Shown: positions 21,134 to 31,816 of the stretch, piece after piece
How positions within the stretch are numbered: position 1 is the stretch's first letter
Layout: every line of letters begins with the position of its first letter
Origin: Neoarius graeffei
Lineage: Eukaryota > Chordata > Actinopteri > Siluriformes > Ariidae
Direction of reading: 5' to 3'
Assembly: GCF_027579695.1 (NCBI RefSeq)
Contig: NC_083582.1
Span: 32,976,464-33,040,463, forward strand
DNA length: 64,000 nucleotides
Notes under the pieces: model-generated
What the model saw: only the letters and a program-made list of their open reading frames with translations
Database searches by the model: none
Told to the model about the DNA's origin: nothing
Translations under genes and position numbers: made by a program

Positions 21134-22200
21134 TATGTTCTCGACCTGTGCACCAAACTCCACACACTCATGCACTTAACCCAGTAGAATTTACAGCAGG
21201 TGCAAGAACGTCAAATCCAATTGTACGACAGGGGCACGCACCTTTGAGAGTTCACACTGGGAGACAAAGTACTCATATTATTGCCCACGTTGAGCTCCAA
21301 ATTGATCGTCAAGTGGCAAGGGCCCTTTGAGGTCACACGGCGAGTCAGGGACGTCGACTATGAGGTGAGGCAAACGGACAGGGGTGGGGCATTGCAAATT
21401 TACCATCTCAATCTGTTAAAATGTTGGAATGAGGAGGTCCCCGTGGTATTGGTGTCAGTAATCCCAGAGAGGGTGGAGCTGGGGCTGGAGGTTCAAAAAA
21501 GAAAATTGACATCGCCAACCACTCTGGTCCCCTGTGGAGACCACCGCTCCCCGGCCCAACTCACGGAGGTAGCCCAGTTGCAGAAGGAATTTTCCGATGT
21601 GTTTTCGCCCCTGCCCGGCCACACCCACCTCATAGAACACCACATTGAGATGCCCCCGGGGGTGGCAGTGTGCAGCTGCCCTTACCGCCTGCCTGAACAC
21701 AAGAAAAAGGTGGTCCGGGATGAACTCAAGGCAATGCTTGAAATGGGCATAATCGAGGAGTCCCACAGTGACTGGAGCAGCCCAGTGGTCCTGGTCCCCA
21801 AGACCGATGGGTCGGTCCGGTTCTGTGTGGACTATAGAAAAGTCAACGCGGTGTCTAAATTTGACGCTTACCCAATGCCTCGCATTGATGAGCTGCTCGA
21901 TCAATTAGGCACTGCTCGTTTTTATTTGACACTGGATTTAATGAAGGGATATTGGCAGATCCCCTTGACTCCTCCATCCCGAGAGAAAATGGCCTTTTCC
22001 ACACCGTTTGGCTTACACCAATTTGTCACACTTCCTTTTGGGTTATTTGGGGCTCCCGCAATGTTTCAGCAGTTCATGGACAGGGTTCTCCGCCCCCACA
22101 CCACCTACACAGCTGTGTATCTCGATGATATTATCATCTATAGCAATGATTGGCCACGGCACCTCAAACACCTTAGGGCCGCCCTACAGTCGCTGAGGCG
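21134..22200 (+). pseudogene. Post-integrase region and reverse transcriptase, truncated
   Basis: The same frame continues after the TAA, with further TAG (near 21187) and TGA (near 21247) stops; all three fit C-to-T decay of CAA, CAG and CGA. From 21281 it is open: a GPFEVTRRV-type chromo/GPY-like module, then RT with LPEHKKKVVRDELKAML, VLVPKTDGSVRFCVDYR, TLDLMKGYWQIPL, and the active site YLDDIIIYS. It ends abruptly after LRAALQSLRRA at the junction with LINE sequence; thumb, RNase H and 3' LTR are missing. Confidence 0.85.
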
Positions 22201-22714
22201 TGCACTTTCCATGACATCTAGTAGCTTGTGATGTGGCACTCAGTCAAATGCCTTAATGTAATCAATGTAGCATAGATAGAGATTCTGTTGTTTCTCAATC
22301 ATTCTTTCACATATATTTCTCAGCAGGAAAATTCCATCTCTGGTGCTCTTTCCTTTTCTAAATCCAAGCTGTGTCTCACTCAAATGACTCAATAATAGGA
22401 TTGATACAGGTGAGGATTATTTTCAGCAAGATCTTACATGCATGTGGTATTACGCTGATAGTACGAAAATCACTGCATTTGGTAGCCTTTGATACCTTGG
22501 GTATAGTGATGAAGTTACTGACCATGAATTCATCAGGAAGTTTGCCTGTGCTGTAGATTAGATTAATTAGCCTGGTTATCTGGTGCATGCCATTAGACCC
22601 AAGTTCTTTCAAAAACTCTGCCAGCAAGTTGTCTGTGCCTGGTGCTTTGTTGTTAGGAAGTTGTTTGACGACATCTTCAACTTCTTGTTGACTGATTATT
22701 GGTGTCTCCTCTGT
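22201..22714 (-). pseudogene. RTE-like reverse transcriptase, N-terminal half
   Basis: Minus-strand blocks: ISQQEVEDVVKQLPNNKAPG, LLAEFLKELGSNG, FRTISVIPHACKILLKI, ETQLGFRKGKSTRDGIF and LYLCYIDYIKAFD, which are RT domains 0 to 3 of an RTE-type LINE; a stop follows the FD box. This is the middle piece of the split LINE, between the gypsy element and the jockey-like LINE. Confidence 0.75.
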
Positions 22715-24370
22715 TTAGATTAGATTAGATTAGATTAGATTAGATAAAACTTTATTGATCCCTTTGGGAGGGTTCCCTCAGGGAAATTAAGATTCCAGCA
22801 GCATCATTACAGATAAACAGAGAAAAGAAATAGAGGAAAACTTCTAGATAAATTTAAATAAATTAAGTATTTACATATACAAATATGAAAAGAATAAGAT
22901 ATGGGGAAGAGAGGAAGGAGGGGAGGGGGGAGGAGGAAGAATTTTAAAAAAAGCGGGGGGAAGAAGGGGGGGCGGCAGGAGAGATATTGCACTTTATGTT
23001 GCACATTGTCCGGTATTGCTTATTGTTAGGCTAAGCTACTGCTCCTTCCCATCCTCTGTCCTCCTGTTACCCCTCCTCCCCCCCAGAGAGGAGTTGTACA
23101 GTCTGATGGCATGAGGGACAAAGGAGTTTTTAAGTCTGTTAGTCCTGCACTTGGGAAGGAGCATTCTGTCACTGAACAGGCTCCTCTGGTTGCTGATGAC
23201 GGTGTGCAGAGGGTGACTGGCATCGTCCATGATGTTCAATAGTTTGTCCATAGACCTCTTCTCTGCCACCATCACCAGAGAGTCCAGCTTCATGCCGACC
23301 ACAGAGCCGGCCCACCTGATCAGTTTGTCCAGCCTGGATGTGTCCTTCTTGGACATGCTGTCCCCCCAGCACACCATGGTGTAAAACAGGACACTGGCGA
23401 CCACAGACTGATAAAACATCCACAGGAGTTTCCTGCAGATGTTAAAGGACTGCAGCCTCCTAAGGAAGTATAGCCTGCTCTGTCCCTTCCTGTATAAGTG
23501 TTTGGTGTTGCAAGTCCAGTCCAGCTTGCTGTCCAGCCACAGCCCGAGGTACTTGTAGGAATCCACAGCCTCCACCTCGACTCCCTCTATCAGAACTGGT
23601 CATGACCTTGGTCTGGACCTCCCAAAGTCAATGACCAGCTCCTTGGTCTTCGAGGTGTTGAGCTGCAGATGGTTCCTGTTGCACCACACAGCAAAGTCCC
23701 TCACCAGGCTCCTATACTCCTCCTCTCTGTTGTCACTGATACACCCAACGATGGCTGTGTCATCGGCAAACTTCTGAATGTGACACAGCTCCGAGTTGTA
23801 GCAGACGTTCACAGTGTACAGGGTGAAGAGAAGAGGGGCCAGCATTGTGCCCTGGGGTGCTCCAATGCTGCTAATCACAGTGTCAGACGTGATGTCCTAC
23901 AGCCTGACGTACTGCGGCCTGTCAGTAAGGTAGCTGGAGATCCAGGTGACCAGGCAGGGGTCCACTCGCATCCTGTTCAGTTTGTCCTGAAGCAATAGGG
24001 GCTGGATGGTGTTGAAGGCACTCGAGAAGTCCAAGAAGAGGATCCTCACTGTGCCATTTCCCTTATCCAGATGCGAGTGGGCTCGGTGTAGCAGGTAGAG
24101 GACGGCGTCTTCCACACCAACACCTGCCCAGTATGCAAACTGCAGACAGTCCTGGGCATGTTGTACCTAGGGTCTGAGGAGGCTGAGGAACAGCCGCTCC
24201 AATGTCTTCATCAGATGTGAAATGAGTGCCACCGGTCAGAAGTCATTCAGCTCGCTGGGCCGATTCTTTTTGGGAACTGGAACGATACATGATGTCTTCC
24301 AGAGGCTGGGCACTCTTCCCAGCTGCAGGCTGAGGTTGAAGATGCGTTGGAGTGGTTCTGTTATCTTAGT
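22715..24370 (-). mobile_element. Jockey-like LINE, 5'-truncated, 6-bp TSD
   Basis: A minus-strand element whose 3' end is a (ttagat)n tail at 22715 preceded by aactttattgatccctttgg. Its 5' end is in mid-RT near 24370. The flanks repeat ctctgt (22709-22714 and 24371-24376), and removal rejoins the RTE-like frame, so it inserted into that LINE. Coding is broken into at least four frames. Confidence 0.8.
23036..24370 (-). pseudogene. Jockey-like reverse transcriptase pseudogene
   Basis: Minus-strand blocks in order: LQLGRVPSLWKTSCIVPVPK, VRILFLDFSSAFNTIQP (first catalytic Asp), SIGAPQGTMLAPLLFTLYT, HIQKFADDTAIVGC (FADD active site), HLQLNTSKTKELVIDF, then the C-terminal region VDSYKYLGLWLDSKLDW through LYNSSLGGRRG. 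Domain order and motifs fit non-LTR retrotransposons of the jockey/Nimb type. Frameshifts at about 24120, 23890 and 23590 make it non-functional. Confidence 0.8.
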
Positions 24371-24656
24371 CTCTGTCATTTCTCCTCTTTCATCTTTAAA
24401 GAGCTCTTCCCCGTGTATTCCTCCCATCTTTTTGCAATATCATCTTCATTGTGGAGTAATACACCCTCTTTGGACTGTATTCCTGACTGGCAATGAGCTT
24501 TCCTCTGTTTGAGGTTTTTCACCTTCTGATGAAGTTTGGTACTGTTTATTCTGTCAAGGGTTTCTAGCTCCTCACACAGCTGCTGGAAATACCTTTCCTT
24601 TGCTTTTCTACACTCTCTCTGGATATCCTGATTCAGTTTTTTTGTACTCTTTATTT

Positions 24657-24740
24657 AATTGACCATAGGTGTGAATGTGAATGGTTGTTTGTCTCTATGT
24701 GTCAGCCCTGCGATGACCTGGTGACTTGTCCCGGGTGTAC
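24657..24740 (+). mobile_element. DANA-like SINE internal fragment
   Basis: attgaccataggtgtgaatg through cctggtgacttgtcc is an 84-bp piece of the SINE body without head or tail. It sits at the 5' break of the RTE-like LINE. Confidence 0.65.
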
Positions 24741-25159
24741 TTACAGAGTGTTCTTACAGTCCAGGATCCAATTTTGAGGTAGTCGGTTGATGACAGTGCA
24801 GGTCTGCCCACCTCCTCACAGGTCCTCCACCAGGCTAGACCACCAGAGTGGTGCCCTGTTTGCCAAGGTCTATATTGTTTTCTACTTTCTGAGCCATAGT
24901 GTATACTAAGGGGCTAATAGTTGTAGCAAGCCCCCAGAACTACTACAACTTGCAATACTCTGCTAACCTGAGTGATGAGTGTCAGCTGTTATTCCTACAG
25001 GAGTCTTCCATCTGCCACACATTCTCTATCCACCAGTGACACTCTGCAGAGTTCCTGTGCTGAACAGAGAAACAGCTGTGTTGCAATCCCACAGCCACCT
25101 GGTTGCAGTTTAACATCATGCCCAGGACCACTTATAAATATAATAATTATAAATTAGGG
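24741..25159. other. No recognisable feature
   Basis: Sequence of moderate GC content with no ORF or terminal repeats that I recognise. Confidence 0.4.
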
Positions 25160-25870
25160 CAGTGGGCATGTGCCATCCTTGACCGCCATGCAATGGAGTA
25201 GTAAGGAATCTCCTTCCCTCCACTAGCCTGGGGTGGTGCCTTGAGCAAGCACTAGCAACCCCTCGCTTCCCCTGGTCAGGGTTATGACTGAAGACTGGAC
25301 TCGGCAGACTGCACAGAGGATACCACCACCTGGTGGTTCAATGGGCAGGAAGTCGGACCTGCGCAACTCTCCCTCACTCTAATCCAAGTCATGTGTGAGT
25401 CTTGACTTCAAATTCAAGTCCTGTGGCAATAGGCAAGTGGTGAAGCAGCAGGTGCGGAAACACTGGAAGCTGTAGTCATGAACCTGCACACAGGCAGCCC
25501 AGGGCATAGGGTCACTCTCTGCTGGAATAAAGCAGCAGTGGAGTTCGGCAGCCCCCTGGGTGTCTGGGCAGCTCTGTTTAGGATTCACTCTGCTCATCTC
25601 TATGGAGGAAGGGGCTAGAAAAGGTGCTCCAAACATAGCCTACTTCACCTCACCCTGGCCAGCACACCGTGGCTGGCAGGGATCCCACTCAGCGGTCAAA
25701 ATACAACAAAAAGATAGTGAAGGTACTCAACCTTGGCACATGGAACGTCAACATGTGGGTGTACCTTCGAAGCCTGGATTGGCCTCATCAGTCACCTCCA
25801 GACCCACATCCGCCACCCACCAAATTGAAGTCATGCTCATCTTCAACCCCAAAGGACAAACAACATCATC
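25160..25870 (+). mobile_element. LINE 5' end with endonuclease start
   Basis: From 25669 the plus strand encodes KYNKKIVKVLNLGTWNVN, matching the usual start of the AP-type endonuclease of RTE/CR1-like LINEs (GTWNVRTL, where Asn binds the metal). The frame decays within about 40 residues. The GC-rich text before it (25160-25660, including tagcctggggtggtgccttg) would be the 5' UTR. It may be an unrelated LINE or a displaced part of the neighbour. Confidence 0.45.
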
Positions 25871-25959
25871 AGTTATAAATAATTGTATGGGCCCCACTAC
25901 CTTCCTGACCCTTCAGTCTTGCACCAGATCATGGACTATTCTACCAACTGACTCATAGC

Positions 25960-26383
25960 TATGGTATGATGGGAGGTCTCATACATCAGTCAGGCAGGTC
26001 TTATTATTTCTAAATACCCAGTGAGTGGATTTTCTCCAATTAGGTAAAGATAGTCAAATGGGTATGTTAGTGATTTTTTTCTGATTAGTTTCTAAGTAGT
26101 GTGTAATTTTGCCTGTCTAACTTTGGCATGGACACTAGGTATTGCAATGCACATTTCCAAACACATTCCCATAGGGATCATGTTATAAATGATAATTTTT
26201 AGTGTATTTGTCAAAATGGAAAGGTTTTAGCTTGCAGCATGGAGTGGAGTGGTCTTGAAGCTTGCAGCTTTTCTAGCTCAGTGAGTGAACTTGGACTTGG
26301 CTTTTACACTGGATAAGCCCCTTAGTGTCCAAAGAAATCCTTCAGGGATAACAATTTTCTTGAGAATCAAGACCGATTCTTCA
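25960..26383. other. No recognisable feature
   Basis: AT-rich spacer before a Tc1-type MITE. No supportable feature. Confidence 0.45.
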
Positions 26384-27091
26384 TATACACACACACTCAC
26401 TGGCCACTTTATTAGGAACACCCATACACCTGCAGTTTTATGCAGTTCTCTAATCAGCCGATCCCTTGACAGCAGCACAATGCATCAAATCATGCAGAAA
26501 CAAATCAAGAGCTTCAGTTAATGTTCATTTCAAGCATCAGAATGGGGAAATTGTGATCTCAAATTGTGAATTTCCCTGTGGTATGGGTGTTGGTTTGAGC
26601 CAGATGGACTGGTTTGAGTATTTCAGAAACTGCTGATCTCCTGGGGTTTTCACACACACAACAGTCTCTAGAGTTTACACAGAATGGTGTGAAAAACAAA
26701 AAAACATTGAGTGAGTGACAGTTCTGTGGGTGGAAACACCTTGTTGGTAAGAGAGGTCAGAGGAAAATGGACAGTGGTGGGTTTCCCAAAAGCCTCTTTA
26801 CGCTAAGAGCATCTTAACTAGGAGAGAGAGTGTTCATTGTGCTGCTTGCTCTACCATTTAATGATGATCTTTGTGCTACAATGCTTTTGGGAAATTCAGC
26901 ACAGATTGGTTCAAGCTGCCAGGAAGGATATAGTAACTCATAACAACTCTTTACAACCGTGGTGAGCAGAAAAGCATCTCAGCATGCAACAGCAGAAGAT
27001 CACATCGGGTTCCACTCTTGCCAGCCAAGAACAGGAATCTTAGAATCAAGAACAAGTTCCTATTGAAGTGCCCAGTGAATGTGTATGTATA
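26384..27091. mobile_element. Non-autonomous Tc1-like element
   Basis: The left end tatacacacacactcactgg is followed by ccactttattaggaacaccc; the right end is the inverse (gaagtgcccagtgaatgtgt then atgtat). This is a well-known fish element type (ends with ACTGGCCACTTTATTAGG). It is interrupted by the 127-bp MITE at 26775-26901. Only traces of transposase remain. Confidence 0.7.
26775..26901. mobile_element. Short MITE, CAG TSD (copy 2)
   Basis: 127 bp, ends tggtgggtttcccaaaagcc and, inverted, tgctgaatttcccaaaagca, flanked by cag (26772-26774 and 26902-26904). Same family as 14547-14675. Confidence 0.65.
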
Positions 27092-27204
27092 GTCAACTGG
27101 CCATGATTATAGGGATTCTCCAGCGAATTTATTCTCAAACTTATTTTAAGTAAAATAGTTGCAGATTTCAAAAATCAAACTTTCATTTTCAGAGACCAAA
27201 TAGT

Positions 27205-27562
27205 CTCATCTCATCTCATTATCTCTAGCCGCTTTATCCTTCTACAGGGTCGCAGGCAAGCTGGAGCCCATCCCAGCTGACTACGGGCGAAAGGCGGGGT
27301 ACACCCTGGACAAGTCGCCAGGTCATCACAGGGCTGACACATAGACACAGACAACCATTCACACCTATGGTCAATTTAGAGTCACCAGTTAACCTAACCT
27401 GCATGTCTTTGGACTGTGGGGGAAACCGGAGCACCCGGAGGAAACCTACGCAGATAACATGCAAACTCCACACAGAAAGGCCCTCGCCGGCCCCGGGGCT
27501 CGAACCCAGGACCTTCTTGCTGTGAGGCGACAGCGCTAACCACTACACCACCGTGCCGCCCC
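27205..27562 (-). mobile_element. DANA-like SINE, full length
   Basis: Minus-strand copy with a perfect 12-bp TSD, agaccaaatagt (27193-27204 and 27563-27574), inserted in the left arm of the palindrome. The right arm lacks it, which proves it is younger than the palindrome. Confidence 0.93.
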
Positions 27563-28468
27563 AGACCAAATAGTGTTCAAGAAAAATTAATTTTCTTTAA
27601 AATGCCATATGTGCTTGGCATATGCGATGACGTCAGGTAGCAGTCACTTGGAGCAACTCACCTGTTTATATTCTCTATTTACTTCATAGTTTTGCTAGTT
27701 TTACAAGTATTTTACTGAATTTATCAGTTTTTAAATAAGTATGCCTTATTGTGAAGCATATAAATGCCACAATGATGCTAAAAAGAAAGCACAAGCTGGA
27801 ACTAGACTGCATTTCTGCAGAGAAAATGCAAAGTGTGCTTGCTCAACTGTGGCAGAAGGTCACCGACAGAAACTGGATCAGACATGAGACTTTGCGCTGC
27901 AAAATCTTTTTTTTACATGATCTACATGGTGCTGGGTAGATTAACAGAGAGAGTGTGTAGCATGGTTTAAAACAGAGATTTTAGACCGTGTCACGTTGCG
28001 CTGCGAGTTGAGCCATTTTAAACCAAGCGTGCAGCCATACACACTACACACACTATACACACTACACTAGGGTGACCAGATTTCCCTAGTCTGAAACCGG
28101 GACACTTCTGTGCACGACCATGCTCGTGCATGCACACCTTTTTTTTACGTAAACGTGACACTCAGAGAGGTGCTCTTATCATTTTGTTGAAGCTCACATT
28201 TATCAACATCTCACATGAAATAAAACAAACAGGCATTTTGTTGTCTAGTAGCATAGTGGTATACAGATCAGTTAAATTATGGTCAGACAACAGATTTTGT
28301 AATGGCTGAGAATAGGCCAGGCTATGTCCATAGGCCAAATTTAAACTGATTCATTTCACCTGTTTGTGAGAACACCAAGAAGAATGCATATGCACATGTA
28401 GGCTATATCTCTAAAATTGTATGCACTATAGCATGAACTTAAAAAGTAGATATGTGACCTCAACATAG

Positions 28469-29065
28469 TACGGAAGCCAAGAGAGGCCCGTCATATAATC
28501 CTTTTTTTATTCACCTTGTTATCCCGAGATAACGACATAATTAATTTAGGATCTCGAGAAAACAACACAACTAATTCGAGATCTCAAGAAAACAAAACTG
28601 TTATTCCGTGATCTCGAGAAAACAAAATTATTTCATGATCTCGAGTAAACAGCTGAGAAATGGTTCATTCAGGTGCGCCAAGAGACTTGTGATATGCTGA
28701 CTTTGGAGCTATTTCTCATTCTGTATAGACGCAACTTTGGTCATTAGAATGTCTGGAATAATCGATCACCTAATAAGGCAATATTTTGATCAGGGGTTGA
28801 CACAGGGAGAGATTGCATTAAGTCTTTTAATAAGGGATAATTTCAAAATTAGTCCGCGGCACCTCCGCAGAAGACTGGCCCAGCTTCGTCTCTACCGACG
28901 GAGATACAGTGATCCAGCTGAGATCATGAAATAATTGTTTTGTTTTCTCGAGATCTCGAATTAGTTGTGTTGTTTTCTTGAGATCCTGAATTAATTATGT
29001 CGTTATCTTGGGATAACAAGGTGAATAAAAAAAGATTATATGAAGGGCCTCTCGCGGCTTCCGTA
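28469..29065. mobile_element. Palindromic inner element with one small ORF (copy 2)
   Basis: Ends tacggaagcc and ggcttccgta, followed inwards by gagaggccc...tcatataatc arms. Same position within the hAT element as copy 1, so it was acquired before the hAT copies spread. The ORF lies between the arms. Confidence 0.55.
28737..28934 (+). CDS. Small basic HTH-like protein of the inner element (copy 2)
   Basis: A 65-codon ORF, the counterpart of 10015-10212. It differs at about three positions (RDNFKIS for RDHFKIS, LAQLRL for LARLRL, EIMK for EITK) and has no stop or indel. Again the last codons enter the inverted arm. Preservation in both copies could reflect recent spread rather than selection. 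Confidence 0.45.
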   Translation: MVIRMSGIIDHLIRQYFDQGLTQGEIALSLLIRDNFKISPRHLRRRLAQLRLYRRRYSDPAEIMK

Positions 29066-29179
29066 AATATACACTCAAACAAAACAGCACTAAAGGAGGA
29101 GAGGGGCGACAGCCCGAGGAAAGCCCCCACAGGAGCGCACATCATTTGCAACATAGGCTACCCAACTCAGTACAAGAAC

Positions 29180-29290
29180 AAAGCACTTACAGTGTGTGCA
29201 GTAGGCTTCGTGCGCATTGTTCTGCGCCTCTCGGAGGAAGGGGTAGGTACCCTGTAAATCTTTGGAAAAGGTACATTTTCTTTTCGGCAT
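29180..29290 (-). pseudogene. hAT 5' exon with BED-like CxxC start (copy 2)
   Basis: Same 37 codons as at 9660-9770, MPKRKCTFSKDLQ through CTHCKCF, without change in that stretch. There is no downstream catalytic domain. Confidence 0.5.
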
Positions 29291-30140
29291 AATTGCTGCG
29301 GCATTACTGCTGCTAGCTGCTAGACAAAGAACATTCGCGCCAGTTAATGTTTATTTTATTGTTGCATGGCAACCCGTTCTTTTGTCTGGAATAATGTGGC
29401 TAAATAAACACCCATGCCACAGGGCCAGGGGGCAGTAACCAGGAAAGTTTGCGATTCCTGTCAATTCATCAAAATAGTAAATGCAGACATTTCTCTGCTA
29501 ATGATTCCCACGCTGCTCAGTCGCAAATGTCGCGAGTGGCGAAAACCGGGACATATCCGTGTCCCGACAGACTTTTGTCGGGACTCGGGACACACAACCC
29601 CAAATTGGGACTGTCCCGGTAAAACCGGGACGTCTGGTCACCCTACACTACACACACTTTGCCACACACACTTTCTGTAGATCATGTGAAAAAAAGATTT
29701 TGCAGCGCAAAGTCTGATGTCTGATCCAGTTTCTGTTGGTGACCCTCTGCCACAGCTGAGCAAACACACTTTGCATTTTCTCTGCAGAAATGCAGTCTCG
29801 TTCCAGCTTTTGCTTTCTTTTTAGCATCATTGTGGCATTTATATGCTACACAATGAAACATACTTATTTAAAAACTGATAAATTCAGTAAAATACTTGTA
29901 AAATTAGCAAAACTACAATATAAACAGAGAATATAAACAGCGGAGTTGCTCTAAGCGACCACTACCTGACGTCATTGCATACGTCACCACCGGAGGAAGC
30001 CCATCTAGCATTTTAAAGAAAATTCATTTTTCTCAAACACTATTTGGTCTCTGAAAATGAAAATTTGATTTTTTTTTTTTAAATCTGTGGCTACTTTTAC
30101 TTAAAATAACCTTGAGAATAAATCCACTGGAGGATCCCTT

Positions 30141-31392
30141 TCAGGAAAGTCCCTATAAACAACATATGGACTGACTTCCAAAATCTCCCACTTCATGATG
30201 ACTTTGGTTGTGAGTTGTGGACAGGAATTAGGGGTTTAGTTCTGGCACATCACCCATGATTGTGTAACACTATTTTCCCTTCCCCAACATTACTCAGCGC
30301 TGGGAAGAAATTGCCTTCAGTCCCATCACACTTCATTGGTATTGCAACAACTGACATTTCCATGTTATTACGAAGCCAATGTGACCCGATACAATGAAGC
30401 TCATTTCTATTGTCGTCTTTCATTCTCTGCTGTAATTTATTTTGCTCTATTGCCCACAAGCTCACACCATTCCATTGATGAGACCGATAGCTTTCTGTAA
30501 TTGACAGCCAGATGATCTTGTGCTTCTTATGACTGTGCAAATACCCTGCTGCTCTGGAGGACACGAAGGAGTGAAAGCCTAGTTGTGAAATAAATCAGAC
30601 TAATGTCTTTAACATTTGCAATATTTTTGTCTCAGAATAAAAATGTCTGTGTAAATGTGTCAAATCTTTTGATCAAAGAAGAGAGATTCAGTCACAATGC
30701 GTCATCTTGAGCAGGGCAGAAGAATTTAGCAAATTTTACCTATTTTATATTAGTTTTACAAGGAGAACCAGATAGGATTGAGCAGAGATAATATTTTTTT
30801 TGACAAGATTCTTGCAACACTAACATTTCTGGCTGAGGGCAAGGAATATAAATGTGTCACGTGAAAGACCTTTGGATTGTTACAGCTGGTTTTAGTTCAC
30901 TGGATGATTACTCTTTAACAATGAATAATTTAGTTGCTCTTTCTCAGATGTTCCTTGCCAACAAGTGTGCAAAAATAAAGGAGGCACTCTGTATTTTTAG
31001 GAGATAGCTCACTGGAGTCCTCTTGCATGTCGAAAGCTGTTGATGCTCTTTGACTAAATGGCATTAAGGGGGAAAAAATGCCCCTGGAAATCACACAGGG
31101 CCCTCTTAGCTCTCGTTCTTATCACTATTACATTCATTTTTTTCTTCAAATATCTCCCTGCCACCAATCCACACTCTTCTCCCTTCCACTTTAAGCTGCG
31201 AGAGATTGAGCTGTTTGACAGATTTTGAGTGCGGTGATTGAGGAGTGAGTGCACAGCTCATTTTCTGCCTGTGACACTATTATCGTCAATAGCAGCTGCA
31301 GCAGTGAGGGCTTTTAGGCTCAGAAGCTTTGCACATTCCCATTATCACTTTCTAACCAGCACAACCAGAAAGGACAGACAGGTAGGCAGTAA

Positions 31393-31434
<42 letters not shown>

Positions 31435-31559
31435 TGATAGTAGGAAGGTGGGCAGCTGAGAGAAATGAAGAAAAAGACAGAAGGGAGAGGAAGGAGGGGG
31501 CGTGAAAGGAGGGATTGAACCCTTTCCCCATCAGCTTGTGAGGGGAAGGCTGCTAGAGA
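30141..31559. other. Upstream intergenic region of ace
   Basis: No ORF or transposon that I can name. It contains a (GA)n run at 31399-31430. The purine-rich stretch 31380-31560 and the sequence next to it may be part of the ace 5' region. Confidence 0.4.
31399..31430. repeat. (GA)n microsatellite
   Basis: Uninterrupted GA repeats about 400 bp upstream of the ace start codon. Confidence 0.9.
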
Positions 31560-31816
31560 TTGTGGGCTGGGTTAAATGGCACTTAAAAGGCGCCGGCTGT
31601 GAGCGTTCCAAGCCTGAATAGCAGACAGACAGGCAGGGGAAGGGGGCAAGAGGAAGAGATAGAGGGGGGGAGAGAGATAGAAAAAGAGAACCACTGGAAA
31701 GGACCATCCAGAGGTGTGTGCATCAAACACACTTCTGCAGAGGGCTACATACAACAACCCAGTTTATTTTTTAGCTTGCACTCTTACTTGGAGTTTCTCG
31801 ACACTTTTTCCACTCC
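31560..31816 (+). promoter_or_regulatory. ace: Putative ace promoter and 5' UTR
   Basis: A TATA-like ggcacttaaaaggcgccgg lies near 31578-31596, about 230 bp before the ATG, with purine-rich sequence downstream. No in-frame upstream ATG was noted next to the start. The transcription start is unknown; this is a positional inference. Confidence 0.35.

Larger units (their letters stand above)
16768..22200 (+). mobile_element. gmr1-like Ty3/gypsy retrotransposon, 3'-truncated
   Basis: 5' LTR (16768-17085), primer-binding site, gag, protease, integrase, then reverse transcriptase; RNase H and 3' LTR are absent. Integrase lies before RT, the reverse of ordinary Ty3/gypsy order, which is the known signature of the fish gmr1 group. 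It is interrupted by a 1588-bp solo LTR (18369-19956) and by three in-frame stops between integrase and RT. It inserted into the RTE-like LINE; its right end joins LINE sequence near 22200 without an LTR, so a TSD cannot be checked. Confidence 0.85.
15978..24656 (-). mobile_element. RTE-like LINE, split by a gypsy element and a jockey-like LINE
   Basis: Three minus-strand pieces belong to one element, in the right order: 24656-24371 (region before RT, with QQLCEELETLDRINSTKLHQ), 22714-22201 (RT N-terminal half) and 16767-15978 (RT C-terminal half and 3' part). The two gaps are filled by 22715-24370 (jockey-like) and 16768-22200 (gypsy). At the gypsy junction some tens of LINE codons are missing, so a deletion accompanied or followed that insertion. 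The RT shows a degenerate active-site box (YTNYTVLLA where YADD is expected). Clade placement is by sequence impression. Confidence 0.7.
28068..29645 (-). mobile_element. hAT element, second copy, exact 8-bp TSD
   Basis: The same element as 9305-11059 in the opposite orientation: ends tagggtgacc and ggtcaccctа, perfect TSD cactacac (28060-28067 and 29646-29653). 1578 bp; relative to copy 1 it lacks about 165 bp next to the inner palindrome but keeps the palindrome's left tip. It sits in the centre of the long palindrome. Confidence 0.92.
27111..30140. mobile_element. Long palindromic (foldback) element with THAP-like arms
   Basis: The left arm (27111-27926, minus a SINE of 358 bp) and the right arm (29677-30140) are inverted copies of about 450 bp, from aggga...ctccag tips to a tgatctac centre. 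Each arm contains ATGCCTTATTGTGAAGCATA followed by TGCCACAATGATGC, that is MPYCEAYKCHNDA, a C-x4-C start like that of THAP zinc fingers (P-element-type transposases); after a frameshift LAQLWQKVTDRNWIRHETLR continues in THAP style. The centre is occupied by a hAT element. Confidence 0.6.

Noticed and set aside
22376-22556. Plus-strand ORF opposite the LINE
   Set aside because: Shadow of the minus-strand RTE-like reverse transcriptase.
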